From NCBI GenBank assembly GCA_050084515.1, contig CM114273.1, positions 15,872,001 through 15,936,000 on the forward strand: 64,000 bases of DNA, read 5' to 3'. This DNA is from Blasia pusilla. Lineage: Eukaryota > Marchantiophyta > Marchantiopsida > Blasiales. This document shows positions 1-8,928 of this stretch, piece by piece; position 1 is the first letter of the stretch; every line of letters starts with the position of its first letter. A program made the position numbers and the translations under genes. Below the pieces are notes generated by a model, which searched no databases, had not been told where the DNA came from, and saw only the letters and a program-made list of their open reading frames with translations.

Positions 1-237
1 CCTGGTGTGTCAATGTCCTCGAGTCTCGCCCCCAACCGCTGCCTCAACTGCCTCAGTAGGCATGGGGCTCACCAATGCAACAGTTGTGATCTGTCGCGTC
101 TTCAAATGACGATGCTCAGCAACTTCTAAGCTGAAAATCCATGTCAAGCAGTTCACGTCCATTGCCTGATCCAAGACATGACGTCGTGATGCCTCTAATA
201 GTGACGGTATTGCCGTCACTCCTGTGGGGAATCCCAT
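1..237 (-). pseudogene. Ty3 pol linker between DNMT and RT (E1)
   Basis: A minus-strand reading frame matches the E3 linker at 12000-12248, which lies between the methyltransferase and RT. Shared blocks include 'EASRRHVLDQAMDVNCLTWI' here and 'EASRRQVLGQAMDLNCVTWI' in E3. I recognise no known domain. Its conservation between two diverged copies suggests it was part of the polyprotein. It runs off the left edge. Confidence 0.6.
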
Positions 238-240
238 CGC

Positions 241-1124
241 TCACTCTCGCTCATCAACCTTGGGCTCCACCAACCTTTGTACTTGGTCATCCCAAACCAA
301 GCTAGGTCCGGCCTCCTTGAATGCATAGGAAGTGGGAAAACTCACCAATGTGGGAAAGGCTGCCCGTGGCCTGCCAATTCTGTTGACCACAGTCAACGGC
401 GGCCAATCATCTAGCCTCACTGCCTGTGATCGACGACCTGGATCCCATATAGAATCCACCAACAAATCGGAGGGGCGCTCCACTCTCGCATATGTCCTCT
501 ATAACACCTCGTGGGGTACCAAGTTGGTCCACCAAAGACGCGGGCAATGTGCTCATGAATCCACACTCACGCATCTAACAACACTGCTGGGCACATCCAT
601 GCGCGCACTTGATGTGCACTCGTCACCACGCGGGACCTCAAATTGCCCAAAATTGGCACATTCTCCAAAATGTATGTTGGAGAACGAGGTTAATGCTCTT
701 GTAAATGTCGCAAGATCCGCATCATCTCCCAAAACAACCTAGACCGAGTGTCAGCTAACCCGCTACCTCGTCCAACACTCAATTAGCCCTAACACGGCCA
801 ACCAGCAATGACCAAGTCTATGGTCCCTACCCGCTCCAAGTCCTACGCCCCCAACAATGAAATGTCCCTCGGTAGGGAAATCTGGTAATCCTAAATGGCG
901 GACGCAGACAACAAGTCAGGAAAACGGAGGCGTAACAGCGCCACATGGTGAAGTGAAGCGCGCCTTGCAACATCATCAATCTCCACATACGGGTACTGCT
1001 GCACGCGCAATCCAACGTGCAAAACAGCAGCTAACCTAGTGCTGATCCCTCCAAAGAGATCCAACACCCGAATACCCTTCTTTGGGATGCACCATACAAT
1101 CGGGGTGGTGTCCAAAGGGGTCAT
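241..1124 (-). pseudogene. DNMT3-like C5-cytosine methyltransferase, retrotransposon-borne (E1)
   Basis: Minus-strand remnant of a C5-cytosine DNA methyltransferase. Motif I (SAM binding) is seen as 'GIRVLDLFGGIST' near 1070-1030. It is followed by a motif II-like 'YPYVEIDDVARR', a motif IV-like 'VIAGWPC' near 800 with the catalytic Pro-Cys still present, motif VI 'ILENVP' near 670, and a motif VIII-like 'PRLWWTNLVP' near 520. The spacing and the last motif resemble DNMT3 rather than DNMT1/CMT. The frame is broken: the Gln after Pro-Cys and a nearby Gln are TAG/TAA, and an Arg codon before motif VIII is TGA. It sits between the protease remnant and the RT-side linker, as in E3, so it belongs to the element and is not a host gene. 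Confidence 0.75.
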
Positions 1125-1358
1125 AGCAGCACTCCTGCCTACTTGGGGTTCCTTTGACCTTTCACACTATGGTGCAAACGTCTCGCTCCATGCGGTTTGC
1201 ACATGCTTAGTAGCTAAGCGTCGGAGCTCCTCAATCGAGCCCCAAAGCGGCACCTCTCCTCTGCGGACTGATGCGGCTACCATGACACTCCTCTACATAG
1301 AAATGTCAGGAAAGGGAGTATCCTCTGCATGGACATGTCTCTCAATCAAATCACTAGG

Positions 1359-1601
1359 TCAAGTGATGGCACTGCTAAATGTTGCTAAGGTCGCCATCTC
1401 TCCTAGCCATCGCTCGATCACAACACTTGTGAATCGAACGGGCAATGAGCTAAGGCGCCCATCATCTGAATGCCATCTTGGTTTGTAGGACGCTGACTCC
1501 TCCCAGTAATCCAGGGAAAACCCCATCGGGTATAACACTGCTCCACCAACCAAGACTTCATAGGACTCTGCATCAGTCACTATCGTCTTGGCTCGCACCA
1601 T
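1359..1601 (-). pseudogene. Protease C-terminal/linker remnant (E1)
   Basis: An 80-codon minus-strand frame. Its segment 'VLVGGAVLYPMGFSLDYW' parallels 'MLVGSLMLYPLDSSLT' downstream of the protease in E3 (13324-13136). It probably represents the C-terminal part of, or the sequence just after, the aspartic protease. The DSG active-site segment itself is missing in E1, so upstream sequence has been deleted. Confidence 0.5.
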
Positions 1602-1635
1602 AGACTCATCTGCAGGATGTCCTCATATGTCCTCC

Positions 1636-2666
1636 CTAAGCTCGTGGTGCCACAATCGACCTATCTCGGAGTCCACGTTGTTGCACAAGTGGTGCAGACA
1701 ATCGTGACTGCTCTTGCCCAGAACCCATGGTGGCTACGCTCTCCTCCGCCATATTGCGCTCCATGTTCTCCGCAGTCCTAAAAACTTCTCTCAACGTGGG
1801 GGAGGTGTTCATAAGAAGCATCCCTCCCGCACCCATGTCCGGAGGGTCCGATCCAGCATTGCGTATCATGATTGGATAGCATGAGCCTATGTCACTCCCT
1901 GAGTGACGTTGATCAACCGGCGCAAGCGAGTGTAAGCCTCACGCAAACTCTCACTTGGGTGCCTCTGGAAGGCGTGGATGCTCCGCAACTTCTCCGTCCG
2001 TACCCCTTGGTAGCTTGCCCTCAACTCAGCGAAGAACTCAACCACGGGGTTGAACCTAGGACGAGCCTGACTAGACGGTGCAACTGCTCCAGTGCGAGGG
2101 ACCCCTCCTAAATCATCACTAGTGGAAGAGGCAGTAGCCTCTCTTGACTCCTCCTCCTTATATGGGAACGACTCCGTCCATGACACATAGTGTGGGTCAT
2201 AGTAGAGTCGCCATGCCTCAATCTTCTGGGCATATCTGTGGGAAAACTCATGGTAATCGTCCACGGACGCCCCCTCTAAATGTTGGAACATACTGTTCCA
2301 TGCTATAAACGGGTTGAACTCTCTAGAGTTCCTAGCCGGCTGTGAGTCATACCAACTCCTAAACTCCGCAATGAAGTCGTGTAGCTCTATGGTGCCTACA
2401 ACACTCGAAAACCTACGCGGTCCTCTACCCTGGTCGTCCATCTCGTACGCCCAACTGGCAAGACCACTCAATGTGTACAGTGGATCACTAACACACTCCT
2501 CTACATGCTCCCCCTCGTCTGAAGATGACACAGAAGGAGATCGAGGTGGTCTCTCATGTGGAGACCCTCGAAACCTGGCACCACTCCAAGTAAACCCTCC
2601 AGAGCTACTCTCAAGTCCACTACCTTGCCTCTCAAAATCCTGAAAGGACGCCATGATGGCCCTCAT
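1636..2666 (-). pseudogene. Ty3 gag polyprotein, capsid part (E1)
   Basis: A minus-strand frame of 259 codons starts at 2666 and continues, after a stop or shift, at 1869-1636. It has typical plant Ty3 gag features: an acidic, Ser-rich N-terminus, a Trp-rich capsid block ('DDYHEFSHRYAQKIEAWR') and the retrotransposon-gag segment with 'GVRTEKLRSIHAFQRHPSES'. E3 has the matching blocks 'MDDYMEFRSLYSVEIDAWR' and 'GVRTDKLKSLQDFQRRSGES'. The downstream part corresponds to E3 'TLKVVFELSERIELNMSKEQ'. No CCHC knuckle remains. The start is the first ATG of the long frame, but a second Met (MASF) four codons later fits equally well. Confidence 0.7.
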
Positions 2667-3780
2667 GCCCCTCTCACACGATCACTCTTAATCTCGTGAG
2701 TAATCCCTCAATCACTCAAACTAAACATGCGGCACTCAATCTACACTCTCTCATTGAGACGTGTGTTGTGCGGCAACAAGCAGCGTGGTGCGGCAAATCA
2801 ACCGAGTTATCGTCTCGTCAACAAACCATCCTCAACTCTGGACATCCTACATAGATCTATGTCCCCTAAACCCATACATCATCAATGCTCCTAGCATCAG
2901 CACTAAACCCAATATCCTAAATAACTTCCCAATATCTGGAAATCCCTCACACGTGGAGGGTAAGAGATGAGAATGGGTAACCTGACAATAATGTCAATGT
3001 CGCTCCTCGGCAACTACAAATCTTGACCCCAACTCGATCATGAAGACAACTCCTCCAATCAACAAGTCGTACTCCTCTCGTACTGACGCTGCTCAAACCT
3101 CCTCGAAATGCGATGCAGGTCCAGTAGTCCGGTGCGGCACTGGCGGCAAGGAACGACTACTAATGGCACAACACTCGACAGCATACCCTCCTCAATCAGC
3201 AATTCACACGCTCTACACCTTAGTAAAGAAGCGGCTTTGCGATGGAGATGGTGCGGTGCGGCCACAAGCAACACGGCACGACAATCGGTGGTGCGTTGCG
3301 GCGATGGGCGTCACAGCACGGTACTCAATCATCGTCGAGCAGCTACCAATCCCAACATAGCAACATGAAATGAAAACTCAAACACCATAACCCGAGGTCA
3401 CCTAGCATCACTATTTGATGATAAAATTGTGATGACGGTGGCGGCCAAACCAAAGTACTTGGTGGCGGCGCAAGTCAGAGAATCAATGGTGGTCGTGGAA
3501 GATCCTCCACTCCGTAATGGCGGCAATGGCAACCAAAGGGTGGACAACGGCCGAACATGGCTCTAAGTAGCGCTAGGTGACGACAGCGGCCAATGGTGGA
3601 CCATTGACGGTGATGGTTGACCTTTGACGGTGACGGTGACGGTTGACCATTGATGGTGACGGTTGACCATCGACATTGATGGTTGACCATTGACGGTGAT
3701 GGTTGACCATTGACGATGACGATTGCCACCAGCGCGGCGGCTGGTTTAGGGTTTGAATAATTTAACCCTAAAAATCTCCT
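2667..3780 (-). other. E1 untranslated leader, no gene seen
   Basis: Between the E1 gag start and the LTR-like block I see no supported coding sequence. It holds GTGCGGC-rich low-complexity sequence around 3120-3310 and the minisatellite at 3595-3725. It is most likely the 5' untranslated leader of E1. Confidence 0.5.
3595..3725. repeat. Minisatellite, about 24-bp unit
   Basis: Degenerate tandem copies of a unit containing GGTTGACCATTGACGGTGA, about five copies with small length changes. Because the unit is close to a multiple of three, one frame stays open on the minus strand and reads as a repeated VNGQPSPS-like peptide. I take this as an artefact, not a gene. Confidence 0.75.
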
Positions 3781-4562
3781 AGCAATGGCAGTTTTGCAAG
3801 ATTGACCATAATGTTTTGCTCATAACTCCAAATTGCGGACCGTCTATTGCACAACATGCACAACTTCATGATCTACGACGATGTTAACATATATTTTGAA
3901 TCAAACATTCCAGTAAAAACTAACTGAGACTGTTGTAAAGCCTAATGTCTCTTTCTCCTACACAAAATTTGGCAGCGCTTCCGTGTTGATTTCTCCCAAT
4001 GAAAATGTAAAACCATAGAAAATACAAATCAACAAGCTACGTGGTGCTTCAAAGAGCACCGAGATGGGGCAACCTGCCCCCAGACTCAATCCCTATCAAA
4101 AATTGGGCAGCACTTCCACGCGCCACTCTGTCACACGAAAAATTGGCAAAGGAAACATCACAAGTAAGCGGCTCTTGCTCCGGTCACCACTCCCATGAAC
4201 CGCTCAATGGGGAATACGATCCCCGACCTGCAAAACCAGCAAGTGACTACCGAGCTCTCCCATGAAGCTCTCTCACTCACTCATTCTCTCTTTGTAAAAT
4301 AAGATCCAATCTCTCTCATAACACCATAGTTCTCACATGTGTGCACTCTCACATGTCTCTCTTTATGTCAAACCAAACCCACTCTCCTTATGAGAGGCTT
4401 GGGTTACACACACAAGGCAAGCAAGACCATAGCTCCGCCGTCTCATGCCAGGAGGTTCAACAAAGAGAGAATGAGCTCTCAAGCTCTCTCTCCTTGAGGT
4501 ATACCCCGCCCCTCTCCCAAGCTCTCTCCATGGTAATCCTCTTTGGCTCTTGACCTCAAGTA
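3781..4562 (-). repeat. Ty3 LTR-like block (segment a1) of E1 plus start of leader
   Basis: Recognised by similarity to three other blocks in the window: 41610-42420, about 51400-51860 and, in the other orientation, 58290-58560. Shared landmarks are CAAACCAAACCCACTCTCC near 4372, the GAGAGAATGAGCTC segment near 4470 and GGCAGCGCTTCC near 3973. In this copy the CT-rich stretch is short and interrupted, whereas it is expanded to 95-116 bp in the relatives. The outer end is cut by E2. The inner border with the leader is not fixed. Confidence 0.6.
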
Positions 4563-4695
4563 TGTCACATCTGAGACAGGACTAGGGTGCTAGCGTCCGA
4601 ATTCCTTGATAGCACAGGATGGACGAGGCTTGATATGCCGATGAAGATTGAGGAGTGGAGTTTTAGGCCGGGTGTGCCGTTTTTACTACTCTTTC
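4563..4695 (+). repeat. 5' terminal repeat (segment a1) of E2, internally deleted
   Basis: Starts with TGTCACATCTGAG and jumps directly to ACAGGACTAGGGTGCTAGCG, a point about 330 bp further on in the intact segment a of E3. It then continues to GTTTTTACTACTC. The TATA box and hairpins are therefore missing from this 5' copy. After TACTACTC it reads into the leader (ACATGAGAAAGATGTCAGG), which is also present next to a1 of E3. Confidence 0.7.
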
Positions 4696-5872
4696 TTTTT
4701 ACATGAGAAAGATGTCAGGGGGCTAGTGGGAATTCGTTGTTTGTTTGCAGGTAGGCAAGCGAGTTGCCTTGGTCGGGAGCCCCAGGAGATGCCTGTGTTG
4801 CAGGTGTTTTTCATTTTTCTGTTCGGAAGGCCGTGGGCGGAAGCGCTCTCCGTTTTTTCTCAGATTTTGTTGGTGCACTGGGATTGGGGACAGCGGCAGA
4901 GTGTAGTACGGAGTGGGCGTCGACTGTACGCGAGTGAGGGTGTCGAGAGAGAGAAGAAAATAAGGTTTGAGTCTTGCATCCATCGAGGGGTTGTTAAGTC
5001 AAGATCGCTAGCTTGGTCGCGGCCGGTCTAGGATTAGTGCGCAGCGGCGACGGGCGAGGGGCGACGGACGGGAGTCGACGGGCGGTGATGGGCGGCAACG
5101 GGCGCTGAAGGGCACGGACCCTAAACGCGCCCCCAAACGTGGTAGGATTGGAGCGGCGGTGGTTGGTAGGACGGACGAGGTTAATCCAGCGAACGTGAGT
5201 TGAGATTTGCCGGACATGATTGGGAGCCGACCAGGGTGAGTCACGTTACATGCCGCGCATGGGGATCGACAGAGAGGTTTTCGCGACAGGGCGTTGCGAG
5301 AGTTGACGATGGAGGGGCACTGTGCATGATGCGGACGGGTTGTCCGCATCTCTTGACGGGAGGATCGACGTGTTGGCCAAGGAGAGTGTTATGTTGCAGA
5401 GATTGTCATATCATGTGGAGGAGTGCATGTTGACGGTGTAGCAAGTTGGAGGGCGTGATCAGGTTACCCATTCGAGTCCCTTTTCCCGCACTTGTCGTGT
5501 GTGATTGAGAGTGCTGGGTATCGGGTAGTACCTGGTGCTATATGGGTGCAGTGATGGTGACAAGTGTGGATTCTTTTCATGTGTAGCATGTTGGTGGATA
5601 TACGGCGGTTTCTGAGTAGGGGTCGCGTGTATGACCCGAGAGAGTGTCGCTAGGTTAGGTGAGTCAGTTGGGAGGCTCATGGTGAGCCCGAGTGTTGAGC
5701 GTGCGTGAGGCCGGGCATGTCATCACGGGATTGATGTTAGCATAGGTGAGCTAGTGAGGCATGTGGGAGACTCTCGGTGAGTCTGAGTGCTTGAGCGGGT
5801 GAGACAGGGTTTGTCATCACGGCGTTCTTCTAGGGTTCGGAAGAACGGGGTAGTGCGAGCAGTAGTAGCGAT
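4696..5872 (+). other. E2 leader, no gene seen
   Basis: Untranslated leader between segment a1 and gag. Its first 80 bases match the E3 leader (near 17400-17320, other strand), and the part after 5455 matches E3 sequence upstream of gag (about 16015-15600). I see no supported reading frame. Confidence 0.6.
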
Positions 5873-6148
5873 GTGACACGGAGTGGGGTGAGATACCGAG
5901 GGGTTACCAGTGAGGAGCTCCCTCGACATCCATCCGTGGTTGGATCGTCATCAGTAGACACTAGGTCTGGTGACAAGATCACAGACAGAGACAGTAGTAC
6001 TTGGCAGGAGATGGACGATATGGACCATCGGGGCATGCGTCGTTTCTCGGGTGCAGTGGGCACCATCGACTTAGATGATTTTATCCAGGAGTTTGACACA
6101 TGGTGCAACTTCCAGGACATACGGACCTTAATTGTCTCATATGGATAG
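5873..6148 (+). pseudogene. Ty3 gag N-terminal fragment (E2)
   Basis: The 91-codon frame begins 'MTRSGVRYRGVTSEELPRHP', nearly identical to the E3 gag start at 15593. It follows E3 gag through the Trp/Phe-rich 'DDFIQEFDTWCNFQ' block and then breaks. The next sequence (from about 6140) is pol linker that in E3 lies more than 3 kb downstream. The break removes the rest of gag, the CCHC knuckle, the protease and the methyltransferase. Confidence 0.8.
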
Positions 6149-6481
6149 TCAGCCTAGGTATGGCTGAGCAAAGACGGATGCGAGTGTCATCCATGCCGTC
6201 ACGTCCACGAGTTGGAGCATTGCCTACAAGTTGGATCTGTACACGGATTGGTTGGGGGTGGGACAAGGAGAGATAGGCACCCATGGACTTCCTCAGACGT
6301 CGTTTAAGTGGAGAGTGCGAAGGCTTCCATAACAGCACATGTTCATTTTTTGGATGTGGAGCATGGTGTAGGAGGTTAGAGAGGAATGGTTGTTGCGGAG
6401 GTGGCTAGGATTGCAACATAGCAACCAAAGCTAGAGGTTGCGTCGTCTCCGAGTGAGGTCACAATGGAGACTTGAGAGCCT

Positions 6482-7470
6482 GTGATAGGTCTCAAGTTGA
6501 TAGGAGAAGAGCAACGGCGAGTTCATAGGTTTCTGAGAGGGCATGTCAATTATTTTGCCTTGAGTATGAGAGACTTGGCGCTGAAGGGTCTCGGGTTACG
6601 GATGGAGTCGGCTAGTGATACACCGATCTTTCATCGACCCTGCAGGTATTTTGATATGGAGCGAGCCTTGATTCAAAGTAGGAGTCAAGACTTGTTGGAG
6701 GCAGGACTTGTGGAGTTATCGCATGGGGAGTATGCATCTGCCATAGTCATGCTGGCAAAGAAGGATATGTATGGAAATTGGATGGATAGGCAGATGTGCG
6801 GGGATTACCGACCTATCAACCGATAAACAAAGTTGGATCGATATGCCATGCCTACTCCAGAGGAGATCTTTGACGCAGTAGGGCATACAAAGATCTTCAA
6901 TACTTTAGATCTCCATGTTGGCTATCATCAGCTTCCTATCAGATTGGAGAACAGGGAGAATACAACATTATGGGGGATAGATTGCTTCGGGAGAGATTGA
7001 TTGTATTAGTGGTGGTTCTTACCATTTGGGTTGAAGAACGCGCCTGCGGAGTTTTAGAGAGTGATGGATAGGATTTTGGCTGACTTGGATTTTGTAAGGT
7101 GTTACATAAATGATATTCTTATCTTCAGTTCTACGGTTGAGGAGCATGAGCTACACCTAGAGGAGGTGTTTTTGGCGATTGCTATTACATGGACTGAAAT
7201 TAGATCCAAGCAAGTGTAGATTCTTTCAGGAGCAGATTTAGTACTTGGGACACCCCATATACCCGAGTGGGTTAGGTGTTTAGCTGACAAAGGTAGAGGC
7301 TATTGCGCAGATTCCACGCCCTACACATGTGAGTCAAGTCCGAGCATTTCTGGGACTAGCGAACTTCTATCGACGGCATGTCAAGGGTTTAAGTGTGATC
7401 GCGAAGTCTTTGACCTTGGTAACGAGATTTGATCAGGTTTGGTTGTGGGGAGATGATCAGGACCAAACAC
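6482..7470 (+). pseudogene. Ty3 reverse transcriptase remnant (E2)
   Basis: RT-like sequence from 'MIGLKLIGEEQRRVHRFLRG' through 'EYASAIVMLAKKDMYGNW' and 'CGDYRPINR' to the thumb ('FLGLANFYRRHVKG' after a frame change). The catalytic YxDD motif reads YIND near 7105, so its first catalytic Asp is lost, and several stops interrupt it (for example TAG and TGA near 6836 and 7000-7016). Comparison with E3 shows several changes as CAG to TAG or CGG to TGG. Inactive. Confidence 0.8.
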
Positions 7471-7490
7471 TTTAGGAGCTCAAGGATAGG

Positions 7491-7889
7491 TTGATGTCCT
7501 CACCTATTTTACATAGACCAATTAGGGGTCGGCCATTCCAGTTACATATGGATTGGAGCATGTGGGATCTAGGAGCAGTGCTTACTCAGAGGGATGATGA
7601 GGAGAGGGAGTTCGTTGTGGCTTACACAAGCCGATCGAACAACATTACAGAGGCAAAGTATAGCTCCTACGAGGGAGAGTGATTGGCTACAGTGTGGGCC
7701 ATGGCACATTTTAGATGCTATCTATTCGGCAACCCTTTCACACTTATCACAGATCATCAACTATTGAGGTGGTTGATGGAGTCCGATAAGCTTACGGGAA
7801 AGCTTGCCAGGTGGACTCTATTACCAGAGGAGTATGAGTTTGAGGTAGTTCACATGCTATGTCGGCTGAACCAGAATGCGGATGGGTTG
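7491..7889 (+). pseudogene. Ty3 RNase H remnant (E2), interrupted by E3
   Basis: RNase H domain of the Ty3 pol. 'FQLHMDWSMWDLGAVLTQRD' holds the region of the first acidic residue, a stop follows 'YSSYEGE', then come 'FTLITDHQLLRWLMESD' and 'LNQNADGL'. The frame stops at 7889 because E3 inserts here, and the same protein segment resumes at 17879 ('LSHNPCPSQRD' in the matching frame). Confidence 0.8.
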
Positions 7890-8027
7890 TGTCGTGCGCA
7901 TACATATCGCTACACAACATACATCGCTCGTCACATCTACACCACACAACACCGATCTTCCCCACACACGGGTCGATCCACACATGTACAAAAATCAACT
8001 CATACATATACATGGAAATCACACAAC
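7890..8027 (-). repeat. Terminal repeat segment b2 of E3
   Basis: 138-bp outermost 3' segment of E3. It differs from b1 (8509-8646) at about two positions. On the coding strand it begins GTTGTGTGATTTCC and ends GCGCACGACA. Its outer end meets the target duplication exactly, so it is part of the inserted unit. No copy is found at the 5' end of the element. Confidence 0.8.
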
Positions 8028-8506
8028 AAAAATAACGAGTAGTAAAAACGGCACACCGGGCCTAAAACTCCACTCCTCAATCTACATCGGCATATCGAGC
8101 CTCGTCCATCCTGTGCTATCAAGGAATCCGGACGCTAGCACCCTAGTCCTAGCTCACACACATACAAGGGAGGTGCTCCAACGGCCCAACATGAGAAAGA
8201 TGGCTTAGGAAAGCCATCTTCCTCTCTTATATAGGTTGGGAAGAGCCTAAAGGCTCTTCCCCTAAAAATAGCCCTTCCCTTTGTAACCTGCGCGCATAGG
8301 TTACCAGGGGCAGGTGACCTGGTCAACAAGTCACCCGGCTGTAAAAGACCTCAACATGAAAGTCGTCAGAAATGACGTTCCTGCCACAATGGACCTATCC
8401 TCAACCTCATCCGACACTGTGGGAAAAAGTTACACTCAAGATAGTCCGCTGGCTCCTACGCCCTATCCACGATAGATCTCGGCCTATCGGCTACTCAGAT
8501 GTGACA
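8028..8506 (-). repeat. LTR-like segment a2 of E3
   Basis: About 479 bp matching segment a1 (17396-17878) with roughly a dozen differences. On the coding strand it starts TGTCACATCTGAGTAGCC and ends near TACTACTCGTTATTTTT. It holds four inverted repeats (8197-8220, 8238-8261, 8283-8304, 8313-8335) and a TATATAAG box. Confidence 0.85.
8226..8233 (-). promoter_or_regulatory. TATA box in E3 segment a2
   Basis: The coding strand reads TATATAAG, between the hairpin at 8238-8261 and the hairpin at 8197-8220. The same box occurs in a1 at 17598-17605, where it would drive full-length element RNA, and as CTATATAAGG in E2 near 24475. Position and sequence fit a Pol II core promoter. Confidence 0.6.
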
Positions 8507-8508
8507 AC

Positions 8509-8646
8509 TGTCGTGCGCATACATATCGCTACACAACATACATCGCTCGTCACATCTACACCACACAACACCGATCTTCCCCACATACGGGTCGATCCAC
8601 ACATGTACAAAAATCAACTCATACATATACATGGAGATCACACAAC
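8509..8646 (-). repeat. Terminal repeat segment b1 of E3
   Basis: 138-bp direct repeat of b2, located on the inner side of a2 and separated from it by 2 bp. Immediately upstream on the coding strand is a G-rich run (TAGGGGGGCG, about 8647-8657) that could be the polypurine tract. That would place plus-strand priming at b1, not at a2. Confidence 0.8.
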
Positions 8647-8722
8647 CGCCCCCCTAGTTGGCAGTTGGATCCCCCTAACTCCAGATAGAAAATATCACAT
8701 CTCTTTGACATGACCTACTACC

Positions 8723-8904
8723 CTATACACATCTCGGACACATCCATCGTCCCGTGGGAACCACATCAAGAGGGGGGGGGTCAGACATGACATATGCCAC
8801 CCTGGAGAACAACCATCACATACCAACATGGTGGCTGCACCCCTCGCAGATCCGCACAACATACACCTCAAGCCTGTAGGTACCACTGCCAAGCTCGGAT
8901 CCAT
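8723..8904 (-). pseudogene. PHD finger at the C-terminus of Ty3 pol (E3)
   Basis: After the integrase C-terminal domain the coding strand encodes a C4HC3 zinc-finger pattern. 'CMLCG', then nine residues, then 'CDGC', four residues, 'HMSC', 'LTPPL', and, after correcting a frame shift, 'WMCPRCV' followed directly by TAG at 8723. This is the canonical PHD layout (C-x2-C, C-x2-C, H-x2-C, W-x-C-P-x-C). PHD fingers usually bind histone H3 tails. The frame shifts at a run of nine C (plus-strand G at 8772-8780), two more than E2 needs, so this copy is broken. E2, E5 and E6 have the same domain at the same place, so it belongs to the family. Confidence 0.8.
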
Positions 8905-8928
8905 CGTCCCATCTACGTTCGGAAGATG

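Larger units (their letters stand above)
1..4562 (-). mobile_element. Ty3/gypsy element E1, 3' part beyond left edge
   Basis: Minus-strand Ty3-type element read from an LTR-like block (about 3781-4562) through a leader, gag (2666 down to 1636), a protease remnant and a DNMT3-like pseudogene (about 1124-241). RT and integrase would lie beyond the left edge. The gene order matches element E3, but the two copies are clearly diverged. The CCHC knuckle and the protease active site are missing, so part of gag-PR is deleted. The right end abuts element E2 exactly where E2 begins with TGTCACATC. The coding parts contain several stops and are not functional. Confidence 0.85.

Noticed and set aside
241-1124. 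DNMT as a host gene or bacterial restriction-modification contaminant
   Set aside because: Both copies lie between Ty3 protease and RT-side linker in collinear order, and motif VIII resembles eukaryotic DNMT3.
3475-3729. Minus-strand repeated VNGQPSPS peptide frame
   Set aside because: It is the translation of a 24-bp minisatellite with no other coding support.
7890-8646. DIRS/PAT element, suggested by the split repeats
   Set aside because: No tyrosine recombinase seen; a DDE integrase with zinc domain is present, and a 4-bp target duplication flanks E3.
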